A stretch of DNA of 64,000 nucleotides, from assembly GCA_021018815.1 (NCBI GenBank), contig JAITYX010000066.1, positions 3,136,001 through 3,200,000 on the forward strand, read 5' to 3'. Every line of letters starts with the position of its first letter. The first letter of the stretch is position 1. Source of the stretch: Talinum fruticosum (taxonomy: Eukaryota > Streptophyta > Magnoliopsida > Caryophyllales > Talinaceae). The translations under genes and the position numbers were made by a program. Shown here in pieces: positions 1 through 10,333 of this stretch. A model generated the notes under the pieces. It saw only the letters and a program-made list of their open reading frames with translations. It was not told the origin of the DNA and ran no database searches.

Positions 1-620
1 GGTAATATATCTTTAAATTATACAACTTGAATCTAAGAATGTTATACTTTGAGTTATGATTGTTGTATGTACTCCAATTGGAATTTTAACTAAGTGAAAC
101 TCTTAATATAATAATTCTTAAGTTTGATTTTTAGACATAACAAAGTTGATCCAAGATACGAAATCTAAATTAAATTTAATGTGAACTATGAATCGAATCA
201 ATTTACATCAAACCGTATTTTTCATTCAAAGTTACTTTTTTGTTATAAAAAATTATTAAACCAAATATTAATTAAATCTTAATCAAATCTGAATTGAAAT
301 CTCATCAATTCAAATATAAATTAACTTCAAATTGACCGAATTTAACCAAGCCGTTTATGACATAATCATCATATTTTACTATCCTATATACATAACATAA
401 TTAATCATGGATGTATACGAGTAAAACATAATCTACGTATATGTCATATCAAATAATATGTAATTGTTAAAACTACGTGCATGTGTGTTTTTTTCTTTTT
501 TCGTATGTGCATGTTGAATTTATTTACCTAATTACCTAGTGTACAATTTATTTTTATTAGGGGCAGTCCACATAATATTTACATAAGCAAAGTCCTATTC
601 CGATTACTATTCCTATGTGC
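1..620. other. Upstream AT-rich intergenic sequence
   Basis: No coding signal is visible. The stretch is AT-rich and lies directly upstream of the helicase gene, so it presumably holds its distal promoter. I could not recognise specific transcription-factor sites with confidence. Confidence 0.5.
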
Positions 621-628
621 ATCTATGC

Positions 629-640
629 TTATATATATAT
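629..640 (+). promoter_or_regulatory. Probable TATA element of the helicase gene
   Basis: An uninterrupted alternating TA tract lies just before a pyrimidine-rich leader (about 670-800) of the kind common in plant 5' UTRs. A plant TATA box places initiation roughly 25-35 bases downstream, near 660-670. This is inference from position and composition only; a start in this area would exclude the ATG at 651 from the transcript. Confidence 0.4.
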
Positions 641-660
641 GCAACTCCTCATGGTTAGAA

Positions 661-977
661 TCCCTAATAACCCTTTACCCCCTCTCTCTTCCACCTTCCC
701 TCCCCCTGACCCTTCCACCCCAGTCATTCGATCTGCCACCTTCGGCCCCTCCAAAATCTCAAACACACACTCTCTCTCTTTCTCTCTCCTCCCCAGGTCC
801 CCCTCAAGGTGTCATCCCGGCGATTCCGCAGCTCCGGCGTCTTCTCCTTCGCCGCCGGCGACTTTTCTCTTCTTCTTCGCGGTCGTCTCCGTCTCGTCTC
901 CGGCACTACCACTGTCGTCGGCCACCGTTGTCCTTCTTATCTATCTGTCTTCGCCAATCGCCATACCATAAATTTCT
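661..977 (+). other. Non-coding first exon (5' UTR) of the helicase gene
   Basis: A CT-rich, then GC-richer stretch (CCTCCG/CGCCGG-like around 815-930) typical of plant leaders ends at a good donor, TTTCT|GTAAGAT, at 977/978. From about 660 to 977 I see no ATG, as expected of a leader exon. The long open frames crossing 615-981 depend on ATG codons upstream of the likely start site and on low-complexity composition, so they are not called as genes. The 5' end is not determined from sequence. Confidence 0.5.
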
Positions 978-3404
978 GTAAGATAAGCTTCAATTTGCTG
1001 CTTCGCTGCTGTGGATTTTCAGTTTCTCCCCTTTTGTCGGATGCTTCAAGGCCATTATTTTATCTAAAGATGCATTTTTATTAAGGAGACTGCATCTCAG
1101 ATTTTGAATCTGGGGAGCCTTTGTCTGTTTTGATCTGCTGAGCTGTTTGCTATGTTAATTTGGTGGAATTATGATATGGAATTAGGATTTTCAGTGTGAT
1201 TTGTTTTGAATTTGTTGTTGTTTTGATCCATGTTTAGGGTTCACATTTGTTTTTGTTTATTATATTATTCTGTTTCCGTCCTGAATGTTGAATTCTGGAT
1301 CAATAATTTGAGGGGAAAGATATTGGCAAGTTTTGTTGTTAGCGATAGATCTTCGATTGAAACAAGGATACCTAATCACCTATTAACCGCTCAATCGTCC
1401 TGATTCACATGGGATAATGGTTGGATCGGATATGAATTGGGTAGTTTGCAGTTGACTGGTGGATTAATGGAGTGGGTGGAACGATTTCAAAGGATGTGGG
1501 TTTTTGTTGTTCATATGCCCCGGGTCCAACCTGTTGTCATGCCTAGATTAACAGCTTCTATATTGAACATTTCTGGCAATATCTGAACCTGGCCTACACT
1601 TATTGGGGAAAGTTGTATGGTTTCGTCCTTGCAAATTTCTGTTGGCAGTGGCGTACTACCAGAGGTCTTCTGAGCTTTGGGTGATGGCAGAGCGTCCTGC
1701 TTTCCTCATAAACCAATTTGTCTATGAGGATTAGACCAAATCCTTCTAGTTTTCCCAGTCCATCTAATTATTGATTGCAGGATGTGGAATAGAGATAGCA
1801 TGCAAAGGATAAATGTGCACAAGAGTCCTGCTAGCAATTGCATGGGGTACATCTAATGTGTAAACTTCGGCCCTTGTGGCCTTGTCCCTCTCTAAACAGG
1901 ACATCAATGGTAACTAACCTTTCATCACAAGCCTGGTAGGAAAACTTTCTCTGGACATCGTAGGATACTTTTTAAACCTCTCCCGAATAAAGATAAGCAT
2001 CAGCAATTCAGGACTGATCATTTCTGCCTTTGGCAACCATAAACAAGCAGTACTTATACATGCAGCCTGCAAATTATGTCGCCAGGCAGATGAAGCATTA
2101 GCTTGCAGCTAGTTGTCCAAATAGAAGAATTTGGTTAATATGATGATAATAGGAAATTTACTTCACCCATCGACTAGGAAGTTTAGGGATAGCGTTCTTA
2201 TTCCAACAAAGTACCTCTTGATGCTGAGTGTACCTATACATGCAGCCTGCAAATTATGTCGCCTATTATGGGGAGGTATTCCTTTTGTTGAACCATAGTT
2301 TATAAGAAAACAAAAGGCGTAGTGATGTGCTCACCTTCTTCCACAACTTTATAGGGAGGTAGAATATAAAACTTTATTGCAGCTTGAGCATGAAGAAGTA
2401 TGGAGTTTATCAGTTGGAAGTTTACAAGCGTAGGAGTGCAGAGAAGGGTCTGCTTGTATAATGACACACCCCTCCCTTTAATTCCATCTGGTAGAGGGCT
2501 GGAGGGGGTCCTTATTCTGGTTTGTGCTTTCCTTGGAGGGGTTTTTCAAGGGGTTCGCAACACCACCATGACCTAGTGTGGATCATCTAAGCAGGATTTG
2601 GAGGGTTTGTTTCAGTGAAAATTATTCCACAAATATTTTTTCCTTTCACTTTTATGTTTTTTTCCTAATTTTATCCTCTGCATTTTTCTTCTATGTTATG
2701 ATTTCACTGATTAGGAAATGATTTTGATGAGTTCTACAGTTTGTATCTAGTGTTGTTGGTTTTCTGTTCTTTTTTGGGGGAGGAGTTTGACTCTTACAGC
2801 GTTATATTTGTTTCTTAGAAATTGTAATTTTTCTTCTCCATTTTAATTTGTAAATATGCATAAAAATGCTGTATGAGCTAACTCATAAAAGAAACAGCTT
2901 TGTATAAGCTAATGCAACAACTGACATAAGACCGGCATCATTAAAACTTAATATCAGAACGTAGGGACAGATTGACAGTACCTTAAGCACATTTGACAGA
3001 GTCATTAGGCACAAAACTTTGCAGGAAATTTAAAAACGATACAAATAATTTATTGTTCCACGTGCTTCTTATGGTGTAGAGTGTAATTGTCTACTTTCTC
3101 GGTCTTTTTTGGGAAGGGGCCACTATGAGTTATTGAATTGTTACCACAGCCAAACTATTATGTGAACGAGTTTCCAGTTTTGTTGATAAGACTTACTTTA
3201 TGGTGTTTCTATGAATTAATGGCTTTTTATCTCCAGTGCTGATTTATTGTGATTAGATCTTATGACTTTTTAACTCTGTTAATATGCCCATACTGACTTG
3301 CTTACTGTTTATTCCACCTTCAGTCTAGAGTATTCTGTACTTTTGTTTTGTTGTTTTAACTCTAGAAGCTGTAAATGACTTTCTTCCTGGCATTAATGCT
3401 GCAG
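978..3404 (+). other. Leader intron (intron 1) of the helicase gene
   Basis: The donor GTAAGAT at 978 and the acceptor TGCTGCAG ending at 3404 bound a T-rich, stop-filled stretch of 2,427 bases with no credible coding frame. Long introns in the 5' UTR of plant housekeeping genes often raise expression. It contains a 29-bp direct repeat (2055-2083 and 2235-2263, 180 bp apart). Boundaries are inferred from splice consensus and from the coding start shortly after the acceptor. Confidence 0.55.
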
Positions 3405-3408
3405 GTTT

Positions 3409-3537
3409 ATGCACTTATGTAGGAAATGGGATCCCGTGGGAGGCCATTGTTTGATCTTAATGAAACCCCCAAGGAAGAGGATGAAGATATTGATGGTTCA
3501 GCTGGTGTCCAGCCTCAAAAAGTGCTTCCCTCTCTAA
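3409..3537 (+). promoter_or_regulatory. Overlapping out-of-frame uORF (42 codons)
   Basis: If the acceptor at 3404 is used, the first ATG in exon 2 is at 3409, not at the helicase start (3426). It opens a frame of 42 codons in a different phase that runs over the first 112 bases of the helicase CDS and stops at 3535-3537. Such an overlapping uORF normally reduces initiation at the main start unless it is bypassed by leaky scanning. Its encoded peptide shows nothing recognisable. Confidence 0.4.
3417..3422 (+). promoter_or_regulatory. Minimal start-stop uORF (ATGTAG)
   Basis: An ATG directly followed by a TAG stop lies in the leader, 4 bases after the end of the stop to the main ATG at 3426, and in the same frame. 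AUG-stop elements are known in plants to stall ribosomes (for example AUGUAA in the NIP5;1 leader). A similar role here is inference only. Confidence 0.4.
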
Positions 3538-6500
3538 GTTCCTCGACCTCTGATCTGCTTGTGGCATCAGTTGGTCCACCTAGCATTCTTAGTAACAATG
3601 CCTTCTCGCATGCATCTTCTGTTTCGGGTTTCCAACCATTTGTCAGGTCAAAAGTTTCTCCCGGTTTAGATAGAATTGATAATCACAAAAACTCAAGAGA
3701 GCAGACCCCTGAAGTTGTCTCAGTGTTGAAGATAAGCGATGCTGGTGAAAGCAAAGGGGCGACTTTGACGGGTTCAGGGGCTATGAATGCTCAGGCTGAA
3801 AAGGAAGAAGGGGAAATGTCTGATGGGGAAAGCTCTGACTCCCATGTGAACAGTAGGGTCCAAGAATTATCATTTACCAGTGCCAGCAAACTGTTAAGTG
3901 ATCAGGGAGTGGCTGTTGTTGCATCACAAAGCTCCTCTGCTGGGATGTCTTTGAAGGACACATGTCATGATCCTGCCACTGATCAAAGGAAGAATCAACA
4001 TAGTTCTTCTTTTGCCAGATTGGAACTTGGTCCTAACAATATCGCGGGCAGCACTAGCCAGAATATGAATGGCAATGCTGAGGGTAAAACATCTGTGGAT
4101 GCTCAGGCAGATATACAATCAGCCCCAAAGCAAAAGGAAGTCAAAGGAATTGAAGCTAGCTATGCATTGAAATGTGCAAATAATCCTGGAAAGCATAAGC
4201 GTGATGAGCACAAAGAGGCAATGTTGGGTAAAAACGGAGTCGGAAAACAATGTTTCTGAATATGGAAGATGTAAAGCAAGCTGATGCTGTCAAGTCTTCA
4301 ACCCCTAGAAGGCAGAGTGTCCTAACATCTAGCAGCAATCGTTCTATTAAAGGAAGCCGAAGTGTGCGATTCCCTTCTGAATGCAATGGAGAAAAACAGA
4401 ATGAGCATGCTATCAAGGATCAGAATCAGGTTGATTTGTCATATAATGAAGAACGTGGTTCAATGGAATCTAATGTTCGTAAATCTGAATGCAACAGTGA
4501 TATGAATGCAGGACTTCTAGCTAAGCCTAGAAGACTAAATAGCTCTGGTGACCTCTCTGCGGAGGCAAACATTAGGCATAATTCATGGAAGCAGCCAACT
4601 GAGCCAAGGCAGTCGAAGGATCCACAGATTACGCTGAGGAAGACAGCCTCAAACAGTCATGGTCCAATTGATATAAAACCAATAAACAAGAAAAATCCTC
4701 CTAAGAGGCAAAATGTCCCCAATAACCTGTATCAAGATACATCAGTGGAGCGTCTCTTGAGAGAAGTGACCAGTGAGAAGTTTTGGCATAATCCAGGTAC
4801 AAAAGCATTGCCTAATTATTTGTGTTAACTTCTGGCAGCTCTTTGGTAACTTCATGTTAGATCTTGTCTGGAGGTTCCTCCCTGCCCCCCTTTCTAGTTT
4901 TGTTTGGTAATGACAGATTTTAGATTGATGATTGGTGGTGGAAATAAACTGAGCCAGCTTGTGAGGCGTAATGCTGAGCACCATACTTTAGGATCCATTT
5001 TAAGCAAAGTATGAGTTTCTCTATGCGAAATATAGTTTCTAATCTCATAATTGATTATTGAAATTAAAAAAATTCATTAGTGTTAGAGGTGTAAATTTTG
5101 CAAATTGTAGAAAAGACATTTATAATAAGTAGGCTTGGTTGTGGCTTTAGGTTTGGCTCAAGGTTCAACATAGCTTATCTCATTTCCACCCCTATTAATG
5201 ATCATGCTCGATCAGAAAATATGGACTTGTGAATCATGGCCTTGTGATACTCTTTCACTTTGGTCTAAGGATTAACCAGATGAGGAAATATTCCAATTAT
5301 TTTGTTGTTTATCAATGTTTGATAATTTTTCTCCACTGTAATTTGTTTCTCTTCATTTGGCAGAGGAGTCCGAGCTTCAGTGTGTCCCTGGCAACTTTGA
5401 ATCTGTAGAAGAGTATATTAGAGTCTTTGAGCCTCTTCTTTTTGAAGAATGCCGGGCACAGCTTTACAGCACCTGGGAGGAATTAAGTGAAACATCTTCC
5501 AGAGATGCGCATGTGATGGTCCGTGTAAAATCTGTTGAAAGGCGAGAAAGAGGTAATATGTCTTATCCTTTTCAGGTTTTAATTTTTTAATGGTGTTAAA
5601 CAAGCGATTTTTGGCATCTTGATTGGACATAAGTGCTCCGAAACCTAGTTGTTGATTTGTCTGACTTTTTACTGGTACTCACTGAAATATTTTAGATACT
5701 ATTATCTGTAACCGTTGCTCTAGTTGTTGCTCAGGGTGAAATATTGTGTCCTGAGCATGCGTTTCCCAAGTTTTCCTCTAGCGTTTTAGGCCCTGTTCTT
5801 GTAAGGTGTAAGCTATAATGCTGTAAAGAGCCGTAAGTAGTTGTAAGATAGTTGTAAAGTTAGCTTTAAGGAGTTGTAAACAGTTATAAGGTTGTAAGCT
5901 AAAGCTAAGAAGAACAGGGTCTTAGTCCCTTCTTTACAAGTTATTTTTTCTGATGTTCAGATAAGTCTAGTTCATATCGAATGAGCAATTTAAATAAGTT
6001 GAGCGAGAATAAGTTGAAAGGATAGGCCTTAATCTGCTGTATTGTCATTTTTCTTCAACCTGACTTTGTCTGCCATTTTTGTATGGAAATCACTACAACA
6101 ATTAGATTCTTTTTATTTTTTATTTTTCTTATTTCTTGTTCGTTGCCTGACTTCAATATTTATTCTGGAGCTAGGATGGTATGATGTTATAGTTTTACCA
6201 ACAAATGAGATAAAGTGGACATTTAAGGAGGGTGATGTTGCAGTTCTGTCGTCTCTTAGGCCTGGTTCAGGTTTGTTATATGAAACTTTATACCTGCTTT
6301 TTTCATATGACCAGCAAATTCATCATTGAAATTCTTTTTGCTTTGTTTAGCAGTCAGAACCAGGAGAAATAGTAAAAGTTCTGTTGAAGAACATGAGGAA
6401 CCTGAAGGGAGTGGACGCACAGTGGGGACTGTCAGGAGGCATATTCCTCTTGATGTCCGTGATCCTCAGGGTGCAATCCTCCATTTCTTCGTTGGCGATT

Positions 6501-8982
6501 CTTATGATCCAAACAGGTAATTCTTGTTCCAGTCTCTTGATATAATTTACTGATTGCAGTATACTTGTTTTTAATACTGTTCTGTTTTCCTTGGAGCAGT
6601 ATTGATAATGATCATATTTTAAGGAGGCTTCAGCCTAGAAGTATCTGGTTTTTAAGTGTGCTTGGGTCTCTCGCTACAACTCAACGTGAATATGTTGCAT
6701 TGCATGCTTTCCGTCGACTAAATATGCAGGTGAAATATGGCATAATAATTTGTTGTTCTAAAATGACTGATGTCTGTTTTATGCTACTTTTATCCTAACT
6801 TGAGTTGCAAACTGATTACTTAACAGATGCAGAATGCAATCCTTAAGCCAGGCCCTGAGCATTTTCCAAAATATGAAGAGCAGACTCCTGCTATCCCAGA
6901 CTGTTTTACTCCGAACTTCATTGATCACCTCCATAGGACCTTCAACAGCCCCCAGCTATCAGCAATCCAATGGGCTGCAATGCACACAGCTGCTGGTACT
7001 AGTAATGGCCCGACAAGGAGGCAAGAACCATGGCCATTTACTTTAGTTCAAGGCCCTCCTGGAACTGGTAAGACACATACAGTATGGGGAATGCTAAATG
7101 TGATTCATTTGGTCCAGTATCAGCATTACTATACAGCATTGCTTAAAAACTGGCACCTGAAAGCTATAAGCAGAACAGTGAAAGAAATGCAGATAACATC
7201 ACCTCTGGTTCTATTGATGAAGTTCTTCGAAGCATGGATGAAAATCTTTTCCGTACCCTGCCAAAGCTTTGTCCGAAACCTAGAATGCTTGTGTGTGCTC
7301 CATCTAATGCTGCCACTGATGAGCTCCTTGCACGTGTTCTTGATCGTGGATTTATTGATGGAGAGATGAAAGTTTATAGACCTGATGTAGCACGTGTTGG
7401 CGTTGATTCACAATCACGAGCAGCCCAAGCTGTTTCTGTCGAGCGTAGAACTGAGCAGCTATTGCTTAAAACTCGTGAGGAAATTTTTGGATGGTTGCAG
7501 CAGCTAAAAACCCGTGAAACTCATTTAGCTCACCAGATGACTGCTCTTCAAAGACAACTGAATGCAGCAGCTGCTGCTGGGCGGTCACAAGGTTCTGTTG
7601 GAGTTGATCCTGATGTCCTTATGGCTCGGGATCAGAATCGGGATGCTTTGTTACAAAATCTTGCTGCGGTAGTCGAGGAAAGGGATAAAGTACTGGTTGA
7701 AATGTCTCGCCTTCTTATTTTGGAGGGCAAATTCCGTCCTGGCAGCAACTTCAATTTGGAGGAAGCTCGGACGAGTCTAGAGACTAGTTTTGCTAATGAG
7801 GCTGAGATTGTGTTCACTACTCTTTCGAGTAGTGGTCGCAAACTCTTTTCACGTCTTACTCATGGATTTGATATGGTTGTGATTGATGAGGCAGCTCAAG
7901 CCAGTGAAGTGGGAATCCTTCCTCCACTCGCCCTTGGTGCTGCGCGATGTGTCCTTGTTGGTGATCCACAACAGCTTCCCGCTACTGTCATTAGCAAGGC
8001 AGCTGGGACATTGTTATATAGCAGAAGTCTTTTTGAAAGGTTTCAGCAAGCAGGCTGTCCAACAATGCTGTTATCTGTTCAGTACAGAATGCATCCTCAA
8101 ATTCGTGACTTCCCATCGAGGTACTTTTACCAAGGACGTCTCACCGACAGTGAAAGTGTTTCAAGCCTACCTGATGAGAGATATTATCAAGATCCCTTAC
8201 TTAAGCCGTACCTCTTTTTCGATATCACTCATGGACGAGAGTCCCACAGAGGTGGTTCAGTCTCCTATCAGAATATACATGAAGCTCAGTTTTGTCTTCG
8301 TCTGTATGAGCATCTTCAGAAAACTGTCAAGTCTTTGGGATTGGGTAAAGTTACTGTGGGCATAATAACACCTTATAAGCTGCAGTTGAAATGTCTTCAG
8401 CGGGAGTTTGAGGATGTGCTTAATTCTGAAGAAGGAAGAGACCTGTACATAAATACTGTGGATGCGTTTCAGGGCCAGGAACGTGATGTCATTATTATGT
8501 CATGTGTTCGTGCCTCCAATCATGGAGTTGGCTTTGTCGCTGATATCCGCCGAATGAATGTTGCACTCACTCGGGCCCGAAGGGCACTTTGGGTATGTTT
8601 GTTTAATCAGTGATTTCTGGTGATATTGATGTTCATTTGTGTGCTATCTGTTAGCTATCAACGTTGGTGTATGTTAATTTGTTGTTATTCATAACAGGTC
8701 ATGGGGAATGCTAATGCCTTGATCCAGTCTGATGATTGGGCAGCTTTAATTACCGATGCAAAAGCTCGGAATTGTTATATGAACATGGAGTCCCTTCCCA
8801 AAGACTTTCTGATACCTAAAGGGCCTCCTCACACTTCCTTTCCTAGTAGATTTTCCTCTGGTCCCAGGGGTATGCGTCCAGGAGGTCCACGACCTAGGTC
8901 ATTTGATATTCCTACAGAATCCAGGCCAGGACCTGTTTCGGAAGAGGAAAAATCCAAGTACTACCCTAACCGGAAAGACTGA
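3426..8982 (+). CDS. SEN1/UPF1-like SF1B helicase (frame broken twice as given)
   Basis: Coding exons: 3426-4796, 5364-5552, 6175-6270, 6354-6516, 6600-6729, 6827-8592, 8698-8982, all with GT-AG introns. The Ser-rich N-terminal third starts MGSRGRPLFDLNETP, with a DLNxxP-type EAR motif. The C-terminal half has the helicase motifs: Walker A GPPGTGKT (7052-7075), DEAA (7885-7896), GDPQQLP (7960 on), QYRMHP (8080-8097), VDAFQGQERD (8458 on) and NVALTRARRALW before 8592. This matches the plant family of At4g30100/At2g19120, nuclear SEN1-like nucleic-acid helicases. Two single-base losses break the frame, in A5 runs at 4230-4234 and 7145-7149. Family alignment from memory expects six bases there, and the exons sum to 4,000 nt, so two more bases give 1,333 residues, near family length. 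As written the first frame stops at 4257-4259. The C-terminal tail after the helicase core is short and family-variable. I favour a sequencing/assembly indel over a pseudogene because all splice sites and motifs are intact. Confidence 0.92.
5789..5921. mobile_element. Tourist-like MITE in intron 3
   Basis: A 133-bp insertion has 12-bp inverted ends (GGCCCTGTTCTT at the left, complement of the right end GACCCTGTTCTT, 11 of 12 matching). It is flanked by TTA at 5786-5788 and 5922-5924, the usual PIF/Harbinger target duplication. The interior is a run of GTTGTAAGG-like motifs also seen near 55440-55560. It sits between the exons ending at 5552 and starting at 6175 and should be removed by splicing. 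Confidence 0.7.
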
Positions 8983-9640
8983 AAATCCTGATTTCTTGGA
9001 ACATTTATGAAGATTCCTTTAAGGTTTCTTCCATAGTTTGGCTGTTCATTGGGAGCTAGCGTGGCAGTCGGAGTAGGGTTCCACATTCTGACATAAGAAA
9101 TTGGCGGAGCTCCACTGGTCAAGCCAAAAACAGGCTCAATGTTCTGAGTTGCCACAAATTTTGAGTGGTTCCAATCATCTTTCGAGGTAGTTGATTCATC
9201 TTTTGGCAGGAAAGTGCTTTTTGTTGACACCTCTTGGCCAGCGGAGATTGGTTTAGCACTGCATATGGCAATGAATTTTTGCTGAACCTTATTGAAGATG
9301 TTCAACTGTTTGCAAGATTGCCATGACTCGAGCTGAAGTGGGTGGTTGTTTCAAATTAAATGTGAGGAGAGCATTCTAACATCATCCACAGACCACCGAG
9401 CAATGATGGGAAACTGACTGGTTCTGTAACATACTGTTGGTATATGTGGAAGCGGAATCTCTCTGGCAAGCTGAAGTAATCCTTGCCTTGTGGAATTCGG
9501 TGGCCTGAGACACATGATCCTGGGCTAGGCTTCCAAGTTATCTGCTGGTTTTTGTCGGATAACTTACTGTGGGTGTTAATGCTTGTTTCAAAAATGCTGT
9601 GCACACTTTTCGAACGTGCATCTGCATTTTGATTGAGCAA
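8961..9640 (-). CDS. Possible unrecognised minus-strand gene or 3' fragment
   Basis: Two minus-strand frames read like real protein rather than shadow: 9640-9356 (about 94 codons, containing SPGSCVSGHRIPQGKDYF) and 9350-8961 (ending near NVPRNQDFQSFRLG). They are in different phases, with stops between them at 9358-9356 and 9353-9351, so they could be two exons (a possible acceptor CCACCCACTTCAG precedes 9328) or a frame-broken relic. The lower end overlaps the last 22 bases of the helicase CDS, tail to tail. I do not recognise the family, and no convincing start is seen. An alternative is that this is just the helicase 3' UTR with chance open frames. Confidence 0.3.
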
Positions 9641-9844
9641 AATTATTCAAACCTTTGAGGAAAACATTTTACTTGTTTTTTTTTTTGGGAGCAAAGGTCA
9701 ATAGGAAAGTACATGATCTGTAAAAGAAATTCTAGTTGTCAACAGGCATAAAAGGGTGTTTGTTGGAATAATTATGTAAATACACAATTCAGCAATAGAT
9801 CAAGAGGAATTCTTTATTTTGCTTAATAGTGCGTCTGTGCTTTT

Positions 9845-10333
9845 ATGAGGTACTTCATGCGATCTTGTCTGCTGCTTCTAGCAGAGGCCCCTGCATTGAG
9901 CTTACTTCCTTTGGGGAAAAAGCACCAGCGATCAAGTTTTGAGCTTATTGCCCCAGCAATCAAGTTCGAGCTTATTGGTGAGTCCACCCATCCAGACGGT
10001 CGGAAATCTTTTTCAGCTAATTTTTTGGGTCCCTTTTTACCATCAGTGGTATGCTCTTATAAAGCTTGTAATATCAATTGTTGGATCAGTGGATTGCAAG
10101 ATCGCGGTCTCTGTCTAGCTACAGATGATTCTCTTCCAGTTTTTGACGGTAAAGCTTTACGCCTGGGATTGTCATGTGACATCTACGTTGATGTTTTTGG
10201 AGAATTCTTGAGAAACAAGAGATGGGCAATAAACCCCTGCTATAAAGGGATCGACACTCAATATTCCAAGCTTGTCTGCCCCACAGACATCCACTGTACT
10301 GTCATGTACAGTAGTGACATTATTTCTAAGTAG
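9845..10333 (+). other. Unrecognised open frame downstream of the helicase
   Basis: A 162-codon frame opens with ATG at 9845. Its first part contains an imperfect tandem duplication of about 28 bp (near 9928-9976; both copies contain GCNATCAAGTT and GAGCTTATTG). A strong donor-like GGTGAGT lies directly after it at 9976, so the stretch may be transcribed and spliced rather than translated straight through. No domain is recognised and there is no coding-like context on either side. It could be a long 3' UTR, a non-coding RNA exon or a gene fragment. Confidence 0.2.

Noticed and set aside
615..1084. Overlapping plus-strand frames of 91-118 codons in the helicase leader
   Set aside because: Low-complexity Pro/Ser/Leu-rich translations of a CT-rich 5' UTR; their ATG codons lie upstream of the likely start site or they use non-ATG starts.
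4230..4260. Reading the first helicase frame break as an intron
   Set aside because: No GT-AG pair fits, and sequence on both sides is contiguous conserved protein in frames differing by one base.
4156..4416. Minus-strand frames opposite helicase exons (4156-4416, 7632-7841 and others)
   Set aside because: Shadows of the real coding strand.
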